Part shown: positions 23,940 through 32,760 of the stretch, piece by piece
How the letters are laid out: every line of letters begins with the position of its first letter
Position numbering within the stretch: position 1 is the first letter of the stretch
Assembly: GCA_020099315.1 (NCBI GenBank)
Contig: CP083650.1
Coordinates: forward strand, 2,852,001-2,916,000
Direction of reading: 5' to 3'
DNA: 64,000 nucleotides
Source of the DNA: Citrobacter europaeus
GTDB taxonomy: Bacteria > Pseudomonadota > Gammaproteobacteria > Enterobacterales > Enterobacteriaceae
Translations under genes and position numbers: made by a program
Notes under the pieces: generated by a model
The model's database searches: none
What the model was told of the DNA's origin: nothing
Seen by the model: only the letters and a program-made list of their open reading frames with translations

Positions 23940-25382
23940 ATGTCCAGAAGGCTTCGCAGAACCAAAATCGTAACCACGTTAGGCCCGGCAACTGACCGCG
24001 ATAACAACCTTGAAAAGATTATCGCCGCGGGTGCAAACGTCGTACGTATGAACTTTTCTCACGGCTCTCCAGAAGATCACAAACTGCGGGCGGATAAGGT
24101 CCGTGAAATTGCCGCAAAACTGGGACGTCATGTCGCTATTTTGGGTGACCTGCAGGGACCTAAAATCCGCGTATCTACCTTTAAAGAAGGTAAAGTATTT
24201 CTTAACGTTGGCGACAAGTTCCTGTTAGACGCCAATCTCGGTAAAGGCGAAGGCGACAAAGAAAAAGTCGGTATTGATTATAAAGGTCTCCCTGCTGACG
24301 TCGTGCCAGGCGATATCCTGCTGCTCGATGATGGTCGCGTACAGCTTAAAGTGCTGGAAGTTCAGGGTATGAAGGTCTTCACCGAAGTCACCGTCGGTGG
24401 CCCGCTGTCTAACAATAAAGGCATAAACAAACTGGGCGGCGGTCTCTCTGCTGAAGCCCTGACCGAAAAAGACAAAGCTGACATCATCACCGCTGCGCAA
24501 ATCAGCGTTGACTATCTGGCCGTCTCCTTCCCGCGCTGCGGCGAAGACCTGAACTATGCCCGCCGTCTGGCGCGCGACGCAGGTTGCGATGCGAAAATTG
24601 TCGCCAAGGTAGAGCGTGCTGAAGCCGTCTGCGACCAGAATGCGATGGATGACATCATTCTGGCTTCCGACGTGGTGATGGTCGCACGTGGCGACCTGGG
24701 CGTTGAAATTGGCGATCCTGAGCTGGTAGGTATTCAGAAAGCGTTGATTCGTCGCGCACGTCAGCTGAACCGTGCGGTTATTACCGCTACGCAGATGATG
24801 GAATCGATGATCACCAACCCAATGCCAACCCGTGCGGAAGTGATGGACGTGGCTAACGCCGTTCTCGACGGTACCGATGCCGTCATGCTCTCTGCAGAAA
24901 CAGCAGCAGGTCAGTACCCGGCGGAAACCGTCTCGGCCATGGCGCGCGTCTGTCTGGGCGCCGAGAAAATCCCGAGCATCAACGTTTCTAAACACCGCCT
25001 TGACGTGCAGTTTGATAACGTTGAAGAAGCGATTGCCATGTCAGCGATGTATGCCGCTAACCACCTGAAAGGAGTGACCGCTATCATCGCAATGACAGAG
25101 TCCGGTCGTACTGCGCTGATGACGTCTCGTATCAGTTCCGGCCTGCCAATTTTCGCGATGTCTCGTCATGAACGTACGCTGAATCTGACCTCTCTGTATC
25201 GCGGCGTCACCCCGGTTCACTTTGACAGCGAAACAGATGGCGTCGTTGCCGCCAATGAAGCAGTGAACCTGCTGCGAGATAAAGGCTATCTGGTTTCCGG
25301 CGACCTGGTGATTGTGACCCAGGGCGATGTGATGAGCACCGTTGGCTCAACCAACACCACGCGTATTCTGACCGTCGAGTAA
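23940..25382 (+). CDS. pykA: Pyruvate kinase II
   Basis: A 480-residue AMP-activated pyruvate kinase that makes pyruvate and ATP from phosphoenolpyruvate. It has the N-terminal RRTKIVTTLGPATDR, the catalytic-loop MNFSHGS and the active-site signature IVAKVERAEAV with its lysine. The C-terminal domain ends TQGDVMSTVGSTNTTRILTVE. ATG 23940 follows CGGAG and gives the E. coli length; the frame from 23916 is an extension. It lies 118 bases after hexR and is closed by a strong bidirectional terminator shared with lpxM. Confidence 0.97.
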   Translation: MSRRLRRTKIVTTLGPATDRDNNLEKIIAAGANVVRMNFSHGSPEDHKLRADKVREIAAKLGRHVAILGDLQGPKIRVSTFKEGKVFLNVGDKFLLDANLGKGEGDKEKVGIDYKGLPADVVPGDILLLDDGRVQLKVLEVQGMKVFTEVTVGGPLSNNKGINKLGGGLSAEALTEKDKADIITAAQISVDYLAVSFPRCGEDLNYARRLARDAGCDAKIVAKVERAEAVCDQNAMDDIILASDVVMVARGDLGVEIGDPELVGIQKALIRRARQLNRAVITATQMMESMITNPMPTRAEVMDVANAVLDGTDAVMLSAETAAGQYPAETVSAMARVCLGAEKIPSINVSKHRLDVQFDNVEEAIAMSAMYAANHLKGVTAIIAMTESGRTALMTSRISSGLPIFAMSRHERTLNLTSLYRGVTPVHFDSETDGVVAANEAVNLLRDKGYLVSGDLVIVTQGDVMSTVGSTNTTRILTVE

Positions 25383-25398
25383 CGCCAACGTTTGATGT

Positions 25399-25434
25399 AA
25401 AAAAGCCTCTCGTTTGAGAGGCTTTTTTTTATTT
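25399..25434. terminator. Bidirectional terminator between pykA and lpxM
   Basis: AAAAGCCTCT-CGTTTG-AGAGGCTTTTTTTT: a 10-bp stem with T-runs on both strands, between the convergent pykA and lpxM. Confidence 0.92.
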
Positions 25435-26400
25435 CTTCGGATAGAGATCTTTACGCTTATAGGGCTCAATTTCACCAGGCTTACGCGTCTTAAGCAGTTT
25501 CAGAATCCAGGTGTATTGCTCAAGGTGCGGCGTCACAAAGATTTCCACCTCTTCGTTCATTCGTCTGGCAATGGTGTGGTCATCCGCCGTCAGGATGTCA
25601 TCCATCGGAGGACGGACCTGAATCGTCAGACGGTGCGTTTTCCCATCATAGACCGGGAACAGCGGTACCACGCGGGCGTGACAGACCTTCATCAGACGAC
25701 CTATCGCCGGTAACGTTGCTTTATAGGTAGCAAAAAAATCGACAAACTCACTGTGCTCAGGACCATGGTCCTGATCCGGCAGGTAGTATCCCCAATATCC
25801 CTGACGGACAGACTGAATAAACGGTTTGATGCCGTCATTACGCGCATGTAATCGACCACCGAAACGACGGCGCACCGTGTTCCACACATAATCGAATACC
25901 GGGTTCCCCTGATTGTGGAACATCGCTGCCATTTTCTGTCCCTGGGAAGCCATCAACATCGCCGGGATATCTACGCCCCAGCCATGAGGAACGAGAAAAA
26001 TCACTTTTTCATCGTTGCGACGCATCTCTTCGATGATTTCCAGACCCTGCCAGTCAACCCGGTTCTGAATTTTTTCCGGACCACGTATGGCGAGTTCCGC
26101 CATCATCACCATTGCCTGAGGCGCAGTCGCAAACATGTCATCGACAATGGCTTCGCGCTCAGCTTCGCTACGTTCAGGAAAACACAGGGATAAATTGATC
26201 AGCGCTCTGCGACGTGAGCTTTTGCCCAATCGTCCGGCCAGGCGTCCGAGCTTTGCCAGAACAGGATCGCGAAATGATGCCGGCGTTAACGCAATCCCTG
26301 CTATCGCCGCCACGCCCAGCCAGGCGCCCCAGTAGCGCGGATAGCGAAATGATTTATCAAACTCAGGGATATACTCAATATTCTTTTTTTTCGTTTCCAT
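25429..26400 (-). CDS. lpxM: Lipid A myristoyltransferase LpxM
   Basis: A 323-residue inner-membrane acyltransferase (MsbB) that adds the secondary myristoyl chain to Kdo2-(lauroyl)-lipid IVA, the last acylation of lipid A. It has an N-terminal membrane anchor (YWGAWLGVAAIAGIALTP) and the HX4D catalytic motif in VPHGWGVDIPAM. Further LpxL/M signatures are GYYLPDQDHGPE and RRRALINLSLCFPERS. ATG 26400 with GGAAGAGC upstream gives the E. coli length. The stop codon lies within the pykA terminator tail. Confidence 0.96.
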   Translation of the reverse strand: METKKKNIEYIPEFDKSFRYPRYWGAWLGVAAIAGIALTPASFRDPVLAKLGRLAGRLGKSSRRRALINLSLCFPERSEAEREAIVDDMFATAPQAMVMMAELAIRGPEKIQNRVDWQGLEIIEEMRRNDEKVIFLVPHGWGVDIPAMLMASQGQKMAAMFHNQGNPVFDYVWNTVRRRFGGRLHARNDGIKPFIQSVRQGYWGYYLPDQDHGPEHSEFVDFFATYKATLPAIGRLMKVCHARVVPLFPVYDGKTHRLTIQVRPPMDDILTADDHTIARRMNEEVEIFVTPHLEQYTWILKLLKTRKPGEIEPYKRKDLYPKK

Positions 26401-26473
26401 GCTCTTCCAGTGTCTGGTGCGGCGAAAAGTAGATCTGCTGATAGTGTAGCGGCGCACGATGCGCCGTACAAAA

Positions 26474-26508
26474 TAAAAAAGCCGGCACGCATAGCGTACC
26501 GGCTTTAT
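26474..26508 (-). terminator. Intrinsic terminator of mepM
   Basis: On the minus strand AAAGCCGGTACGC-TAT-GCGTGCCGGCTTT is followed by T-rich sequence: a stem of about 13 bp (one mismatch), 12 bases past the mepM stop. Confidence 0.88.
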
Positions 26509-26519
26509 CAGTGTACTAA

Positions 26520-27839
26520 TTAATCAAAACGTAGCTGAGGCATAACTTCTTTCACCTGCGCCAGGTAATCGGTGCGATCCGAGCCGGTCAGACCTTCTGT
26601 GCGCGGCAGTTTCGCCGTCAGAGGGTTAACAGCCTGCTGGTTGATCCATACTTCGTAATGTAAATGCGGCCCCGTTGAACGACCGGTATTGCCTGAAAGC
26701 GCGATACGATCGCCACGTTTCACTTTTTGTCCTGGTTTGACCAACAGCTTACGCAGGTGCATATAACGCGTGGTGTAGGTGCGACCATGACGTACCGCAA
26801 CATAGTATCCGGCTGCGCCGCTGCGCTTCGCTACCACTACTTCGCCATCCCCCACCGACAACACCGGCGTGCCTTGCGGCATCGCAAAGTCGACACCTTT
26901 GTGCGGCGCAACGCGTCCGGTCACCGGGTTCAGGCGACGCGGATTAAAGTTTGAGGAGATACGGAACTGCTTCGCCGTCGGGAAACGCATAAAGCCTTTC
27001 GCCAGCCCGGTACCGTTACGGTCATAGAACTTACCATCTTCAGCACGGATGGCGTAATAGTCTTTGCCCTCAGAGCGCAAACGTACGCCCAGCAGTTGGC
27101 TTTGCTCACGCTTGCCGTCCAGCATTTCGCGAGACATCAGCACCGAGAACTCATCGCCCTTCTTCAGTTTGCGGAAATCCATCTGCCACTGCATGGCCTT
27201 AATCACCGCGCTGATTTCAGAGCTGGTGAGTCCGGCTTCTTTGGCGCTGGCGACGAAGCTTCCGCCCACGGTGCCTTTGATTCGGCTGTTAACCCAATCG
27301 CCCTGCTGCATTTCGCTGCTCATCTTGAAACCCGTCGCGGTGCGATCGTAAGTACGGGTTTCACGGCGAGACACTTCCCAGGTCAGGCGCTGCAGGTCAC
27401 CTTCCGCGCTTAACGTCCAGGAAAGTTGCTGACCAATTTTCAGGTTACGCAGTTCCTTATCGGAAGCAGCGAGCTGGCTGATATCGCCCATATCGATGCC
27501 GTACTGATTGAGAATACTGCTCAGCGTATCGCCCGTGGAGACGACATATTCATGCACGCCAGCCTCACCAGACGTTTTGTCATCCAGTTCATCCTGTGGG
27601 ATAGCTTCGTCTTCCTGAGCGGCCTGATCGATAGGTTCGCTGGCCTCTGGCAACAGTGAACGAATCTCGCTTTTTTCCAGCTCGATAGTTTTAACGATAG
27701 GTGCGGAATCGGGATGGTAAACATAAGGCCGCCAGACGGCGACGGCCAATGTCAGTACGGTAAGCGACCCCAACATAACGCGATGGGGTCGCGGCAGATT
27801 ATTAAATGCCAGAGCGACAGAGCGGGCTATCTGTTGCAC
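26520..27839 (-). CDS. mepM: Murein DD-endopeptidase MepM
   Basis: A 439-residue periplasmic zinc peptidase (YebA) that cuts D-Ala-mDAP cross-links so that the peptidoglycan sacculus can expand. An N-terminal membrane anchor (about 20-40; VMLGSLTVLTLAVAVW) is followed by a LysM domain (about 96-140; HEYVVSTGDTLSSILNQYGI). The C-terminal M23 domain has the zinc ligands APHKGVDFAMP and GPHLHYEVW. It is one of three redundant hydrolases (MepS, MepM, MepH) in E. coli. It is downstream of znuA on the same strand with 15 bases between, so some transcription from the zinc promoter is likely. Confidence 0.95.
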   Translation of the reverse strand: MQQIARSVALAFNNLPRPHRVMLGSLTVLTLAVAVWRPYVYHPDSAPIVKTIELEKSEIRSLLPEASEPIDQAAQEDEAIPQDELDDKTSGEAGVHEYVVSTGDTLSSILNQYGIDMGDISQLAASDKELRNLKIGQQLSWTLSAEGDLQRLTWEVSRRETRTYDRTATGFKMSSEMQQGDWVNSRIKGTVGGSFVASAKEAGLTSSEISAVIKAMQWQMDFRKLKKGDEFSVLMSREMLDGKREQSQLLGVRLRSEGKDYYAIRAEDGKFYDRNGTGLAKGFMRFPTAKQFRISSNFNPRRLNPVTGRVAPHKGVDFAMPQGTPVLSVGDGEVVVAKRSGAAGYYVAVRHGRTYTTRYMHLRKLLVKPGQKVKRGDRIALSGNTGRSTGPHLHYEVWINQQAVNPLTAKLPRTEGLTGSDRTDYLAQVKEVMPQLRFD

Positions 27840-27854
27840 GTATTCACTTCCTCA

Positions 27855-28799
27855 TTAATCTCCTTTCAGGCAGCTCGCATACTGGTTGGCTAATTGGTTT
27901 AAAAACGCTGAATAGCTTGTTTTACCCAGTTTGATATTCGTACCGAGCGGATCCAACGTTCCCATTCGAACGGATGTCCCTCTCGCGACGGCTTCAACGA
28001 CCGCTGGCCTGAACTGTGGCTCAGCAAAAACGCAGGTTGCTTTTTGCTCAACCAACTGTGTTCTTATTTCATGTAAACGCTGCGCACCAGGTTGAATCTC
28101 AGGGTTCACGGTAAAGTGACCAAGCGGTGTTAGTCCGTAGTGTTTCTCGTAGTAGCCATAGGCGTCATGAAAAACGAAATAACCTTTTCCCTTGAGCGGT
28201 GCGAGCTCGTTACCTACCTGCTTATCGGTTGCGGCTAATTGTGCCTCAAAATCCTTCAGGTTGGCGTCAAGTTTGGCTCGACTTTGCGGCATAAGTTCCA
28301 CTAATTTTTCATGGATTGCAACCGCTGAGGCCCGCGCTATCTCTGGGGAAAGCCAAAGATGCATGTTGTAATCGCCGTGATGGTGATGCTCGTCACTTTT
28401 TTCACTGCCAGCATCATTGTGTCCATGATCGTCGTCGTCGTCATCCGCACCTTTCATGAGTAACGGTTTCACGTCATTGAGCTGCGCAATCGTTACCTGT
28501 TTCGCGTTAGGAATATTCTTGACTGATTTTTCCATAAACGCTTCCATCTCAGGTCCGATCCAAACGACTAAGTCCGCGCCCTGTAAGCGTTTTACGTCTG
28601 AAGGACGCAATGAGTAATCGTGTTCGGAAGCCCCGTCGGGCAGCAGAACCTGGGTGTCAGTGACCCCGTCAGCAATGGCTGAAGCAATAAACCCCAGCGG
28701 CTTAAGAGAAGCAACGACAGCGGCATTTGCTGCCTGTGTTGCACTACCCCAAAGAGCAGCGGATAATGCTGCGAAAAGAAGCGTATTTTTATGTAACAT
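27855..28799 (-). CDS. znuA: Zinc ABC transporter substrate-binding protein ZnuA
   Basis: A 314-residue periplasmic zinc-binding protein. The signal peptide ends SATQAANA. Zinc ligands include His60 (GASEHDYSL), His147 (NMHLWLSP) and VFHDAYGYYE. A metal-capturing loop very rich in Asp and His occupies residues 118-142 (six aspartates, then a four-His cluster). ATG 28799 is preferred over the open-frame start at 28814. It is divergent from znuCB, with the Zur box between them. ZnuA passes zinc to ZnuB for ATP-driven import under zinc starvation. Confidence 0.96.
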   Translation of the reverse strand: MLHKNTLLFAALSAALWGSATQAANAAVVASLKPLGFIASAIADGVTDTQVLLPDGASEHDYSLRPSDVKRLQGADLVVWIGPEMEAFMEKSVKNIPNAKQVTIAQLNDVKPLLMKGADDDDDDHGHNDAGSEKSDEHHHHGDYNMHLWLSPEIARASAVAIHEKLVELMPQSRAKLDANLKDFEAQLAATDKQVGNELAPLKGKGYFVFHDAYGYYEKHYGLTPLGHFTVNPEIQPGAQRLHEIRTQLVEQKATCVFAEPQFRPAVVEAVARGTSVRMGTLDPLGTNIKLGKTSYSAFLNQLANQYASCLKGD

Positions 28800-28828
28800 A
28801 ATGCGACCAATCATCGTAATGAATGTAA

Positions 28829-28850
28829 GAAATGTGATATTATAACATTC
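28829..28850. promoter_or_regulatory. Zur operator between znuA and znuC
   Basis: The half-sites GAAATGTGAT and TATAACATTC are arranged as the 22-base Zur palindrome (consensus half GAAATGTTAT). It lies in the 78-base gap between the divergent znuA and znuCB. Zinc-loaded Zur represses both. Confidence 0.88.
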
Positions 28851-28877
28851 TATAACTTCTGCAAGACTAAAATTGAT

Positions 28878-29633
28878 ATGACGACTTTGGTTTCACTGGA
28901 AAATGTCTCGGTCTCTTATGGTCAACGCCGCGTCCTCTCTGACGTTTCGCTTGAACTTCGACCCGGTAAAATATTAACGCTACTCGGCCCAAACGGTGCC
29001 GGGAAATCTACGCTGGTGCGCGTTGTATTAGGCCTGGTAGCGGCTGATGAGGGAGTTATCAAGCGTAATGGTCAGTTGCGGATCGGCTATGTGCCGCAAA
29101 AACTGTACCTCGATACTACGCTTCCGCTGACGGTAAGCCGGTTTATGCGTTTACGTCCCGGCACCAAAAAAGAGGATATCCTCCCGGCACTGAAACGCGT
29201 TCAGGCCGGACATCTGATGAATGCGCCGATGCAAAAACTCTCCGGCGGAGAAACGCAACGCGTGCTGTTGGCCCGTGCTTTATTGAATAAACCTCAGCTA
29301 CTGGTACTTGATGAGCCAACCCAGGGTGTGGATGTCAATGGGCAGGTTGCACTGTACGATCTTATCGACCAGTTGCGACGTGAACTGGATTGCGCCGTAC
29401 TGATGGTTTCCCATGACCTGCATCTGGTGATGGCAAAAACCGATGAAGTACTGTGTCTAAACCATCATATTTGTTGTTCTGGCGCGCCGGAAGTGGTTTC
29501 TATGCACCCGGAATTCATCTCAATGTTCGGGCAACGCGGTGCCGAACAACTCGGAATTTACCGTCATAATCATAATCACCGCCACGATTTACAGGGTCGT
29601 ATCGTCTTACGCCGGGGAAATGGTCACTCATGA
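28878..29633 (+). CDS. znuC: Zinc ABC transporter ATPase ZnuC
   Basis: A 251-residue ABC ATPase. Walker A GPNGAGKST lies at residues 37-45, the signature is KLSGGETQRVLLA, and Walker B is LLVLDEPTQGVD. The C-terminus is His-rich (YRHNHNHRHD), as in E. coli ZnuC, and may sense or hold zinc. The stop overlaps the znuB start by 4 bases (ATGA). Transcription is divergent from znuA under Zur. Confidence 0.96.
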   Translation: MTTLVSLENVSVSYGQRRVLSDVSLELRPGKILTLLGPNGAGKSTLVRVVLGLVAADEGVIKRNGQLRIGYVPQKLYLDTTLPLTVSRFMRLRPGTKKEDILPALKRVQAGHLMNAPMQKLSGGETQRVLLARALLNKPQLLVLDEPTQGVDVNGQVALYDLIDQLRRELDCAVLMVSHDLHLVMAKTDEVLCLNHHICCSGAPEVVSMHPEFISMFGQRGAEQLGIYRHNHNHRHDLQGRIVLRRGNGHS

Positions 29634-30415
29634 TTGAATTGTTATTACCCGGTTGGTTAGCCGGGATCATGCTGGCCTGTGCCGCTGGCCCACTCGGCTC
29701 GTTTGTGGTCTGGCGTCGAATGTCTTACTTCGGTGATACGCTGGCTCACGCTTCGCTGCTGGGCGTCGCCTTCGGCCTGCTGTTGGATGTAAACCCCTTC
29801 TATGCGGTCATCGCCGTCACTTTGTTGCTGGCTGGCGGTCTGGTATGGCTGGAGAAGCGCCCTCACCTCGCGATCGATACCTTACTGGGCATTATGGCCC
29901 ACAGTGCGCTGTCATTGGGGTTGGTTGTCGTTAGCCTGATGTCTAACATCCGTGTGGATCTGATGGCCTACCTGTTTGGTGATTTGCTCGCCGTGACGCC
30001 AGAAGATCTTATCTCTATCGCCATTGGCGTGGTTATCGTTCTGGCGATTTTGTTCTGGCAGTGGCGCAACCTGCTGTCGATGACCATCAGCCCGGATCTG
30101 GCATTTGTCGATGGCGTGAAACTGCAACGCGTCAAGCTACTGCTGATGCTGGTTACGGCGTTAACTATTGGCGTGGCGATGAAGTTTGTCGGGGCGCTGA
30201 TCATCACCTCGCTGCTGATCATCCCCGCGGCGACCGCCCGCCGCTTTGCCCGTACGCCGGAGCAGATGGCAGGGGTTGCCGTTGGTGTGGGAATGATAGC
30301 GGTTACAGGCGGACTGACCTTCTCGGCCTTCTATGACACCCCGGCAGGTCCTTCCGTAGTGCTGTGTGCTGCGCTGTTGTTTATCTTCAGCATGATGAAA
30401 AAGCAGGCAAGCTAA
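29630..30415 (+). CDS. znuB: Zinc ABC transporter permease ZnuB
   Basis: A 261-residue ABC-3 family permease with about eight membrane helices (for example LLPGWLAGIMLACAAGPLGS and FVGALIITSLLIIPAATA). The start overlaps znuC, indicating coupled translation. It forms the inner-membrane channel of the ZnuABC zinc importer. The length equals that of E. coli. A pair of extragenic palindromes follows the stop, before the convergent ruvB. Confidence 0.96.
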   Translation: MIELLLPGWLAGIMLACAAGPLGSFVVWRRMSYFGDTLAHASLLGVAFGLLLDVNPFYAVIAVTLLLAGGLVWLEKRPHLAIDTLLGIMAHSALSLGLVVVSLMSNIRVDLMAYLFGDLLAVTPEDLISIAIGVVIVLAILFWQWRNLLSMTISPDLAFVDGVKLQRVKLLLMLVTALTIGVAMKFVGALIITSLLIIPAATARRFARTPEQMAGVAVGVGMIAVTGGLTFSAFYDTPAGPSVVLCAALLFIFSMMKKQAS

Positions 30416-30422
30416 ACGTGGG

Positions 30423-30493
30423 TTGCCCGGTGGCGCTGCGCTTACCGGGCATACAAAATCGCCCAGGCCTGATGAGCGTAGCGACATCAGGCA
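30423..30493. repeat. Paired REP-like palindromes between znuB and ruvB
   Basis: Two hairpins lie in tandem: GCCCGGT...ACCGGGC (30425-30450) and GCCTGATG...CATCAGGC (30467-30492). The second is a typical enterobacterial REP unit, and together they form a BIME-like element in the convergent znuB-ruvB gap. Confidence 0.75.
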
Positions 30494-31504
30494 CTAAGGC
30501 ATCTCTGGCGGCGTAATGCCAAAATGGTTCCATGCGCGCACCGTTGCCATTCTTCCGCGCGGCGTACGCTGCAAAAAACCTTGCTGAATCAGATACGGCT
30601 CCAGCACGTCCTCAATGGTTTCACGCTCTTCCCCAATCGCCGCCGCCAGGTTATCCAGGCCGACCGGTCCGCCGAAGAATTTATCGATAACCGCCAGCAG
30701 CAGCTTACGGTCCATATAATCGAATCCTTCCGCATCCACATTGAGCATATCCAGTGCCTGAGCGGCGATGTCTGCTGAAATTGTGCCGTCATGCTTCACT
30801 TCGGCGAAATCGCGTACCCGGCGTAACAAACGGTTGGCAATACGCGGCGTACCGCGGGCCCGACGCGCCACTTCCAGCGCGCCTTCATCGCTCATTTCCA
30901 GCCCCATATAGCGTGCGCTGCGCCCAACAATATGCTGCAGGTCAGCCACCTGATAGAACTCCAGGCGCTGCACAATACCGAAGCGGTCACGCAGCGGAGA
31001 GGTTAACGACCCGGCACGCGTGGTCGCCCCAATGAGCGTAAACGGTGGCAGATCGATCTTGATCGAACGTGCAGCCGGCCCTTCGCCAATCATGATATCC
31101 AGCTGATAATCCTCCATCGCCGGATACAGCACCTCTTCCACCACCGGTGACAGGCGATGGATTTCATCGATAAACAGCACATCGTGGGGTTCAAGGTTGG
31201 TCAGCATTGCCGCCAGATCGCCCGCTTTTTCCAGTACCGGACCGGAAGTGGTACGCAGATTAACGCCCATTTCATTGGCCACAATATTGGCAAGCGTGGT
31301 TTTACCCAGACCTGGAGGACCGAAAATCAGCAGGTGATCGAGAGCGTCACCGCGCAGCTTCGCCGCCTGGATAAAAATCTCCATCTGCGAACGTACCTGA
31401 GGCTGGCCAATATACTCTTCCAGTAATTTAGGACGGATCGCACGATCCACCAAATCTTCAGGGGTAGTGCTGACAGCCGAAATCAGGCGATCTGCTTCAA
31501 TCAT
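30494..31504 (-). CDS. ruvB: Holliday junction branch-migration ATPase RuvB
   Basis: A 336-residue AAA+ motor that forms hexameric rings on either side of the RuvA-bound junction and pumps DNA. It has Walker A GPPGLGKTT (about 62-70), Walker B VLFIDEIHRLS, and sensor/arginine-finger region TTRAGSLTSPLRDRFGI. A C-terminal winged helix ends in RTPRGRMATVRAW. It lies 8 bases after ruvA in one SOS-regulated operon. Its length equals that of E. coli. Confidence 0.97.
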   Translation of the reverse strand: MIEADRLISAVSTTPEDLVDRAIRPKLLEEYIGQPQVRSQMEIFIQAAKLRGDALDHLLIFGPPGLGKTTLANIVANEMGVNLRTTSGPVLEKAGDLAAMLTNLEPHDVLFIDEIHRLSPVVEEVLYPAMEDYQLDIMIGEGPAARSIKIDLPPFTLIGATTRAGSLTSPLRDRFGIVQRLEFYQVADLQHIVGRSARYMGLEMSDEGALEVARRARGTPRIANRLLRRVRDFAEVKHDGTISADIAAQALDMLNVDAEGFDYMDRKLLLAVIDKFFGGPVGLDNLAAAIGEERETIEDVLEPYLIQQGFLQRTPRGRMATVRAWNHFGITPPEMP

Positions 31505-31512
31505 CCTTTACC

Positions 31513-32124
31513 TCACAATGCCGCGCGAAGCGCTTCACGAATCAGGGTTTCACTGCTGGCATCAGGGCGGGCAATCTTGCTCACCATGCGGCTGGCTTCC
31601 TGTGGTTTATAGCCCAACGCCACCAGCGCAGCAACCGCTTCCTGCTCGGCGTCGTCCGTTGTCGGACTAGCCGGAGAGGTCAGGACCAGATCCGCTGCCG
31701 GGGTAAAGAGGTCGCCATGCAGACCTTTAAAGCGGTCTTTCATTTCAACAATCAAACGTTCTGCGGTTTTCTTACCAATGCCCGGTAATTTCACCAGCGC
31801 GCCAAGTTCTTCACGCTCAACGGCATTAACGAACTGCTGTGCAGACATACCAGAGAGGATTGCCAGCGCCAGCTTCGGCCCCACGCCGTTGGTTTTAATT
31901 AACTCTTTAAACAGCGTACGTTCTTGCTTGTTGTTAAAGCCATACAACAACTGAGCGTCTTCACGCACCACAAAATGGGTGAAGATAATCGCTTCCTGCC
32001 CGGCTTCCGGCAACTCGTAGAAACAGGTCATCGGCATATGCACTTCATAGCCTACCCCGCCCGTCTCCAGAAGAACCAGCGGGGGTTGTTTTTCAAGAAT
32101 GATGCCTCTGAGTCTGCCTATCAC
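31513..32124 (-). CDS. ruvA: Holliday junction recognition protein RuvA
   Basis: A 203-residue protein that forms tetramers clasping the four-way junction and recruiting RuvB. Domain I is an OB-fold (about 1-64; MIGRLRGIILEKQPP). Domain II has helix-hairpin-helix motifs (GVGPKLALAILSG and LPGIGKKTAERLIVEM). Domain III (about 155-203; AVAALVALGYKPQEA) contacts RuvB. It is the first gene of ruvAB. The LexA box that should control it lies 53-68 bases upstream. Confidence 0.97.
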   Translation of the reverse strand: MIGRLRGIILEKQPPLVLLETGGVGYEVHMPMTCFYELPEAGQEAIIFTHFVVREDAQLLYGFNNKQERTLFKELIKTNGVGPKLALAILSGMSAQQFVNAVEREELGALVKLPGIGKKTAERLIVEMKDRFKGLHGDLFTPAADLVLTSPASPTTDDAEQEAVAALVALGYKPQEASRMVSKIARPDASSETLIREALRAAL

Positions 32125-32165
32125 ATGACGCTCCTGCGTTAAGGGCTAAAAGGTAATGCGCTATC

Positions 32166-32196
32166 ATAAAAAAAGGCTGGATAGATATCCAGCCTC
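32166..32196 (-). terminator. Intrinsic terminator after ruvC
   Basis: On the minus strand AGGCTGGA-TATCTA-TCCAGCCT is followed by seven T. It lies just past ruvC and upstream of ruvA. The stem is the same palindrome that serves as the ruvAB LexA operator. Confidence 0.8.
32177..32192 (-). promoter_or_regulatory. LexA operator of ruvAB
   Basis: CTGGATATCTATCCAG (minus strand) fits CTG-N10-CAG and is the SOS-box sequence known for E. coli ruvAB. It is 53 bases before the ruvA start. Confidence 0.85.
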
Positions 32197-32204
32197 ATTT
32201 GTCA

Positions 32205-32729
32205 CTAACGTAACCGACCTCGCGCCAGATTCAGCCTCGACTCGCTCATTTGCATGGCGTTCTGGCTGACGTGACAGTGGGTAATGGCAATCGCCAGCGC
32301 ATCCGCGGCATCTGCCTGCGGGTTTGCCGGAAGTTTTAGCAGCGTGCGCACCATATGCTGAACCTGGCTTTTTTCCGCGCTACCGATACCCACCACGGTC
32401 TGTTTTACCTGGCGGGCCGCGTATTCAAAGACCGGAAGATCCTGATTGGTCGCCGCAACGATTGCCACGCCACGCGCCTGCCCCAGCTTTAGCGCCGAGT
32501 CGGCGTTCTTCGCCATAAAGACCTGCTCAATGGCAAAATAGTCCGGTTGAAACTGGGTGATGATTTCCGTCACGCCTGCATAAATCAACTTCAGACGGGA
32601 CGGAAGATCGTCGACTTTGGTACGAATACAACCGCTGCCGAGGTAGGTCAGCTGTCTGCCGACCTGACGGATTACGCCATAACCGGTGATGCGCGACCCC
32701 GGGTCAATGCCGAGAATAATAGTCATCAC
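32205..32729 (-). CDS. ruvC: Holliday junction resolvase RuvC
   Basis: A RNase H-fold endonuclease that cuts junctions symmetrically at preferred 5'-(A/T)TT(G/C) sites. Catalytic acids: Asp in ILGIDPGSRITG, Glu in FAIEQVFMAKN, and Asp residues in NPQADAADALAIA. Two ATGs in tandem (32729 and 32726) follow GGAGG; they give 174 or 173 residues, and E. coli has 173. yebB, which lies between ruvA and ruvC in E. coli, is missing here. It lies 31 bases downstream of yebC. Confidence 0.96.
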   Translation of the reverse strand: MMTIILGIDPGSRITGYGVIRQVGRQLTYLGSGCIRTKVDDLPSRLKLIYAGVTEIITQFQPDYFAIEQVFMAKNADSALKLGQARGVAIVAATNQDLPVFEYAARQVKQTVVGIGSAEKSQVQHMVRTLLKLPANPQADAADALAIAITHCHVSQNAMQMSESRLNLARGRLR

Positions 32730-32760
32730 GCACCTCCAGTCAGGTTACGGCACAGCCACC

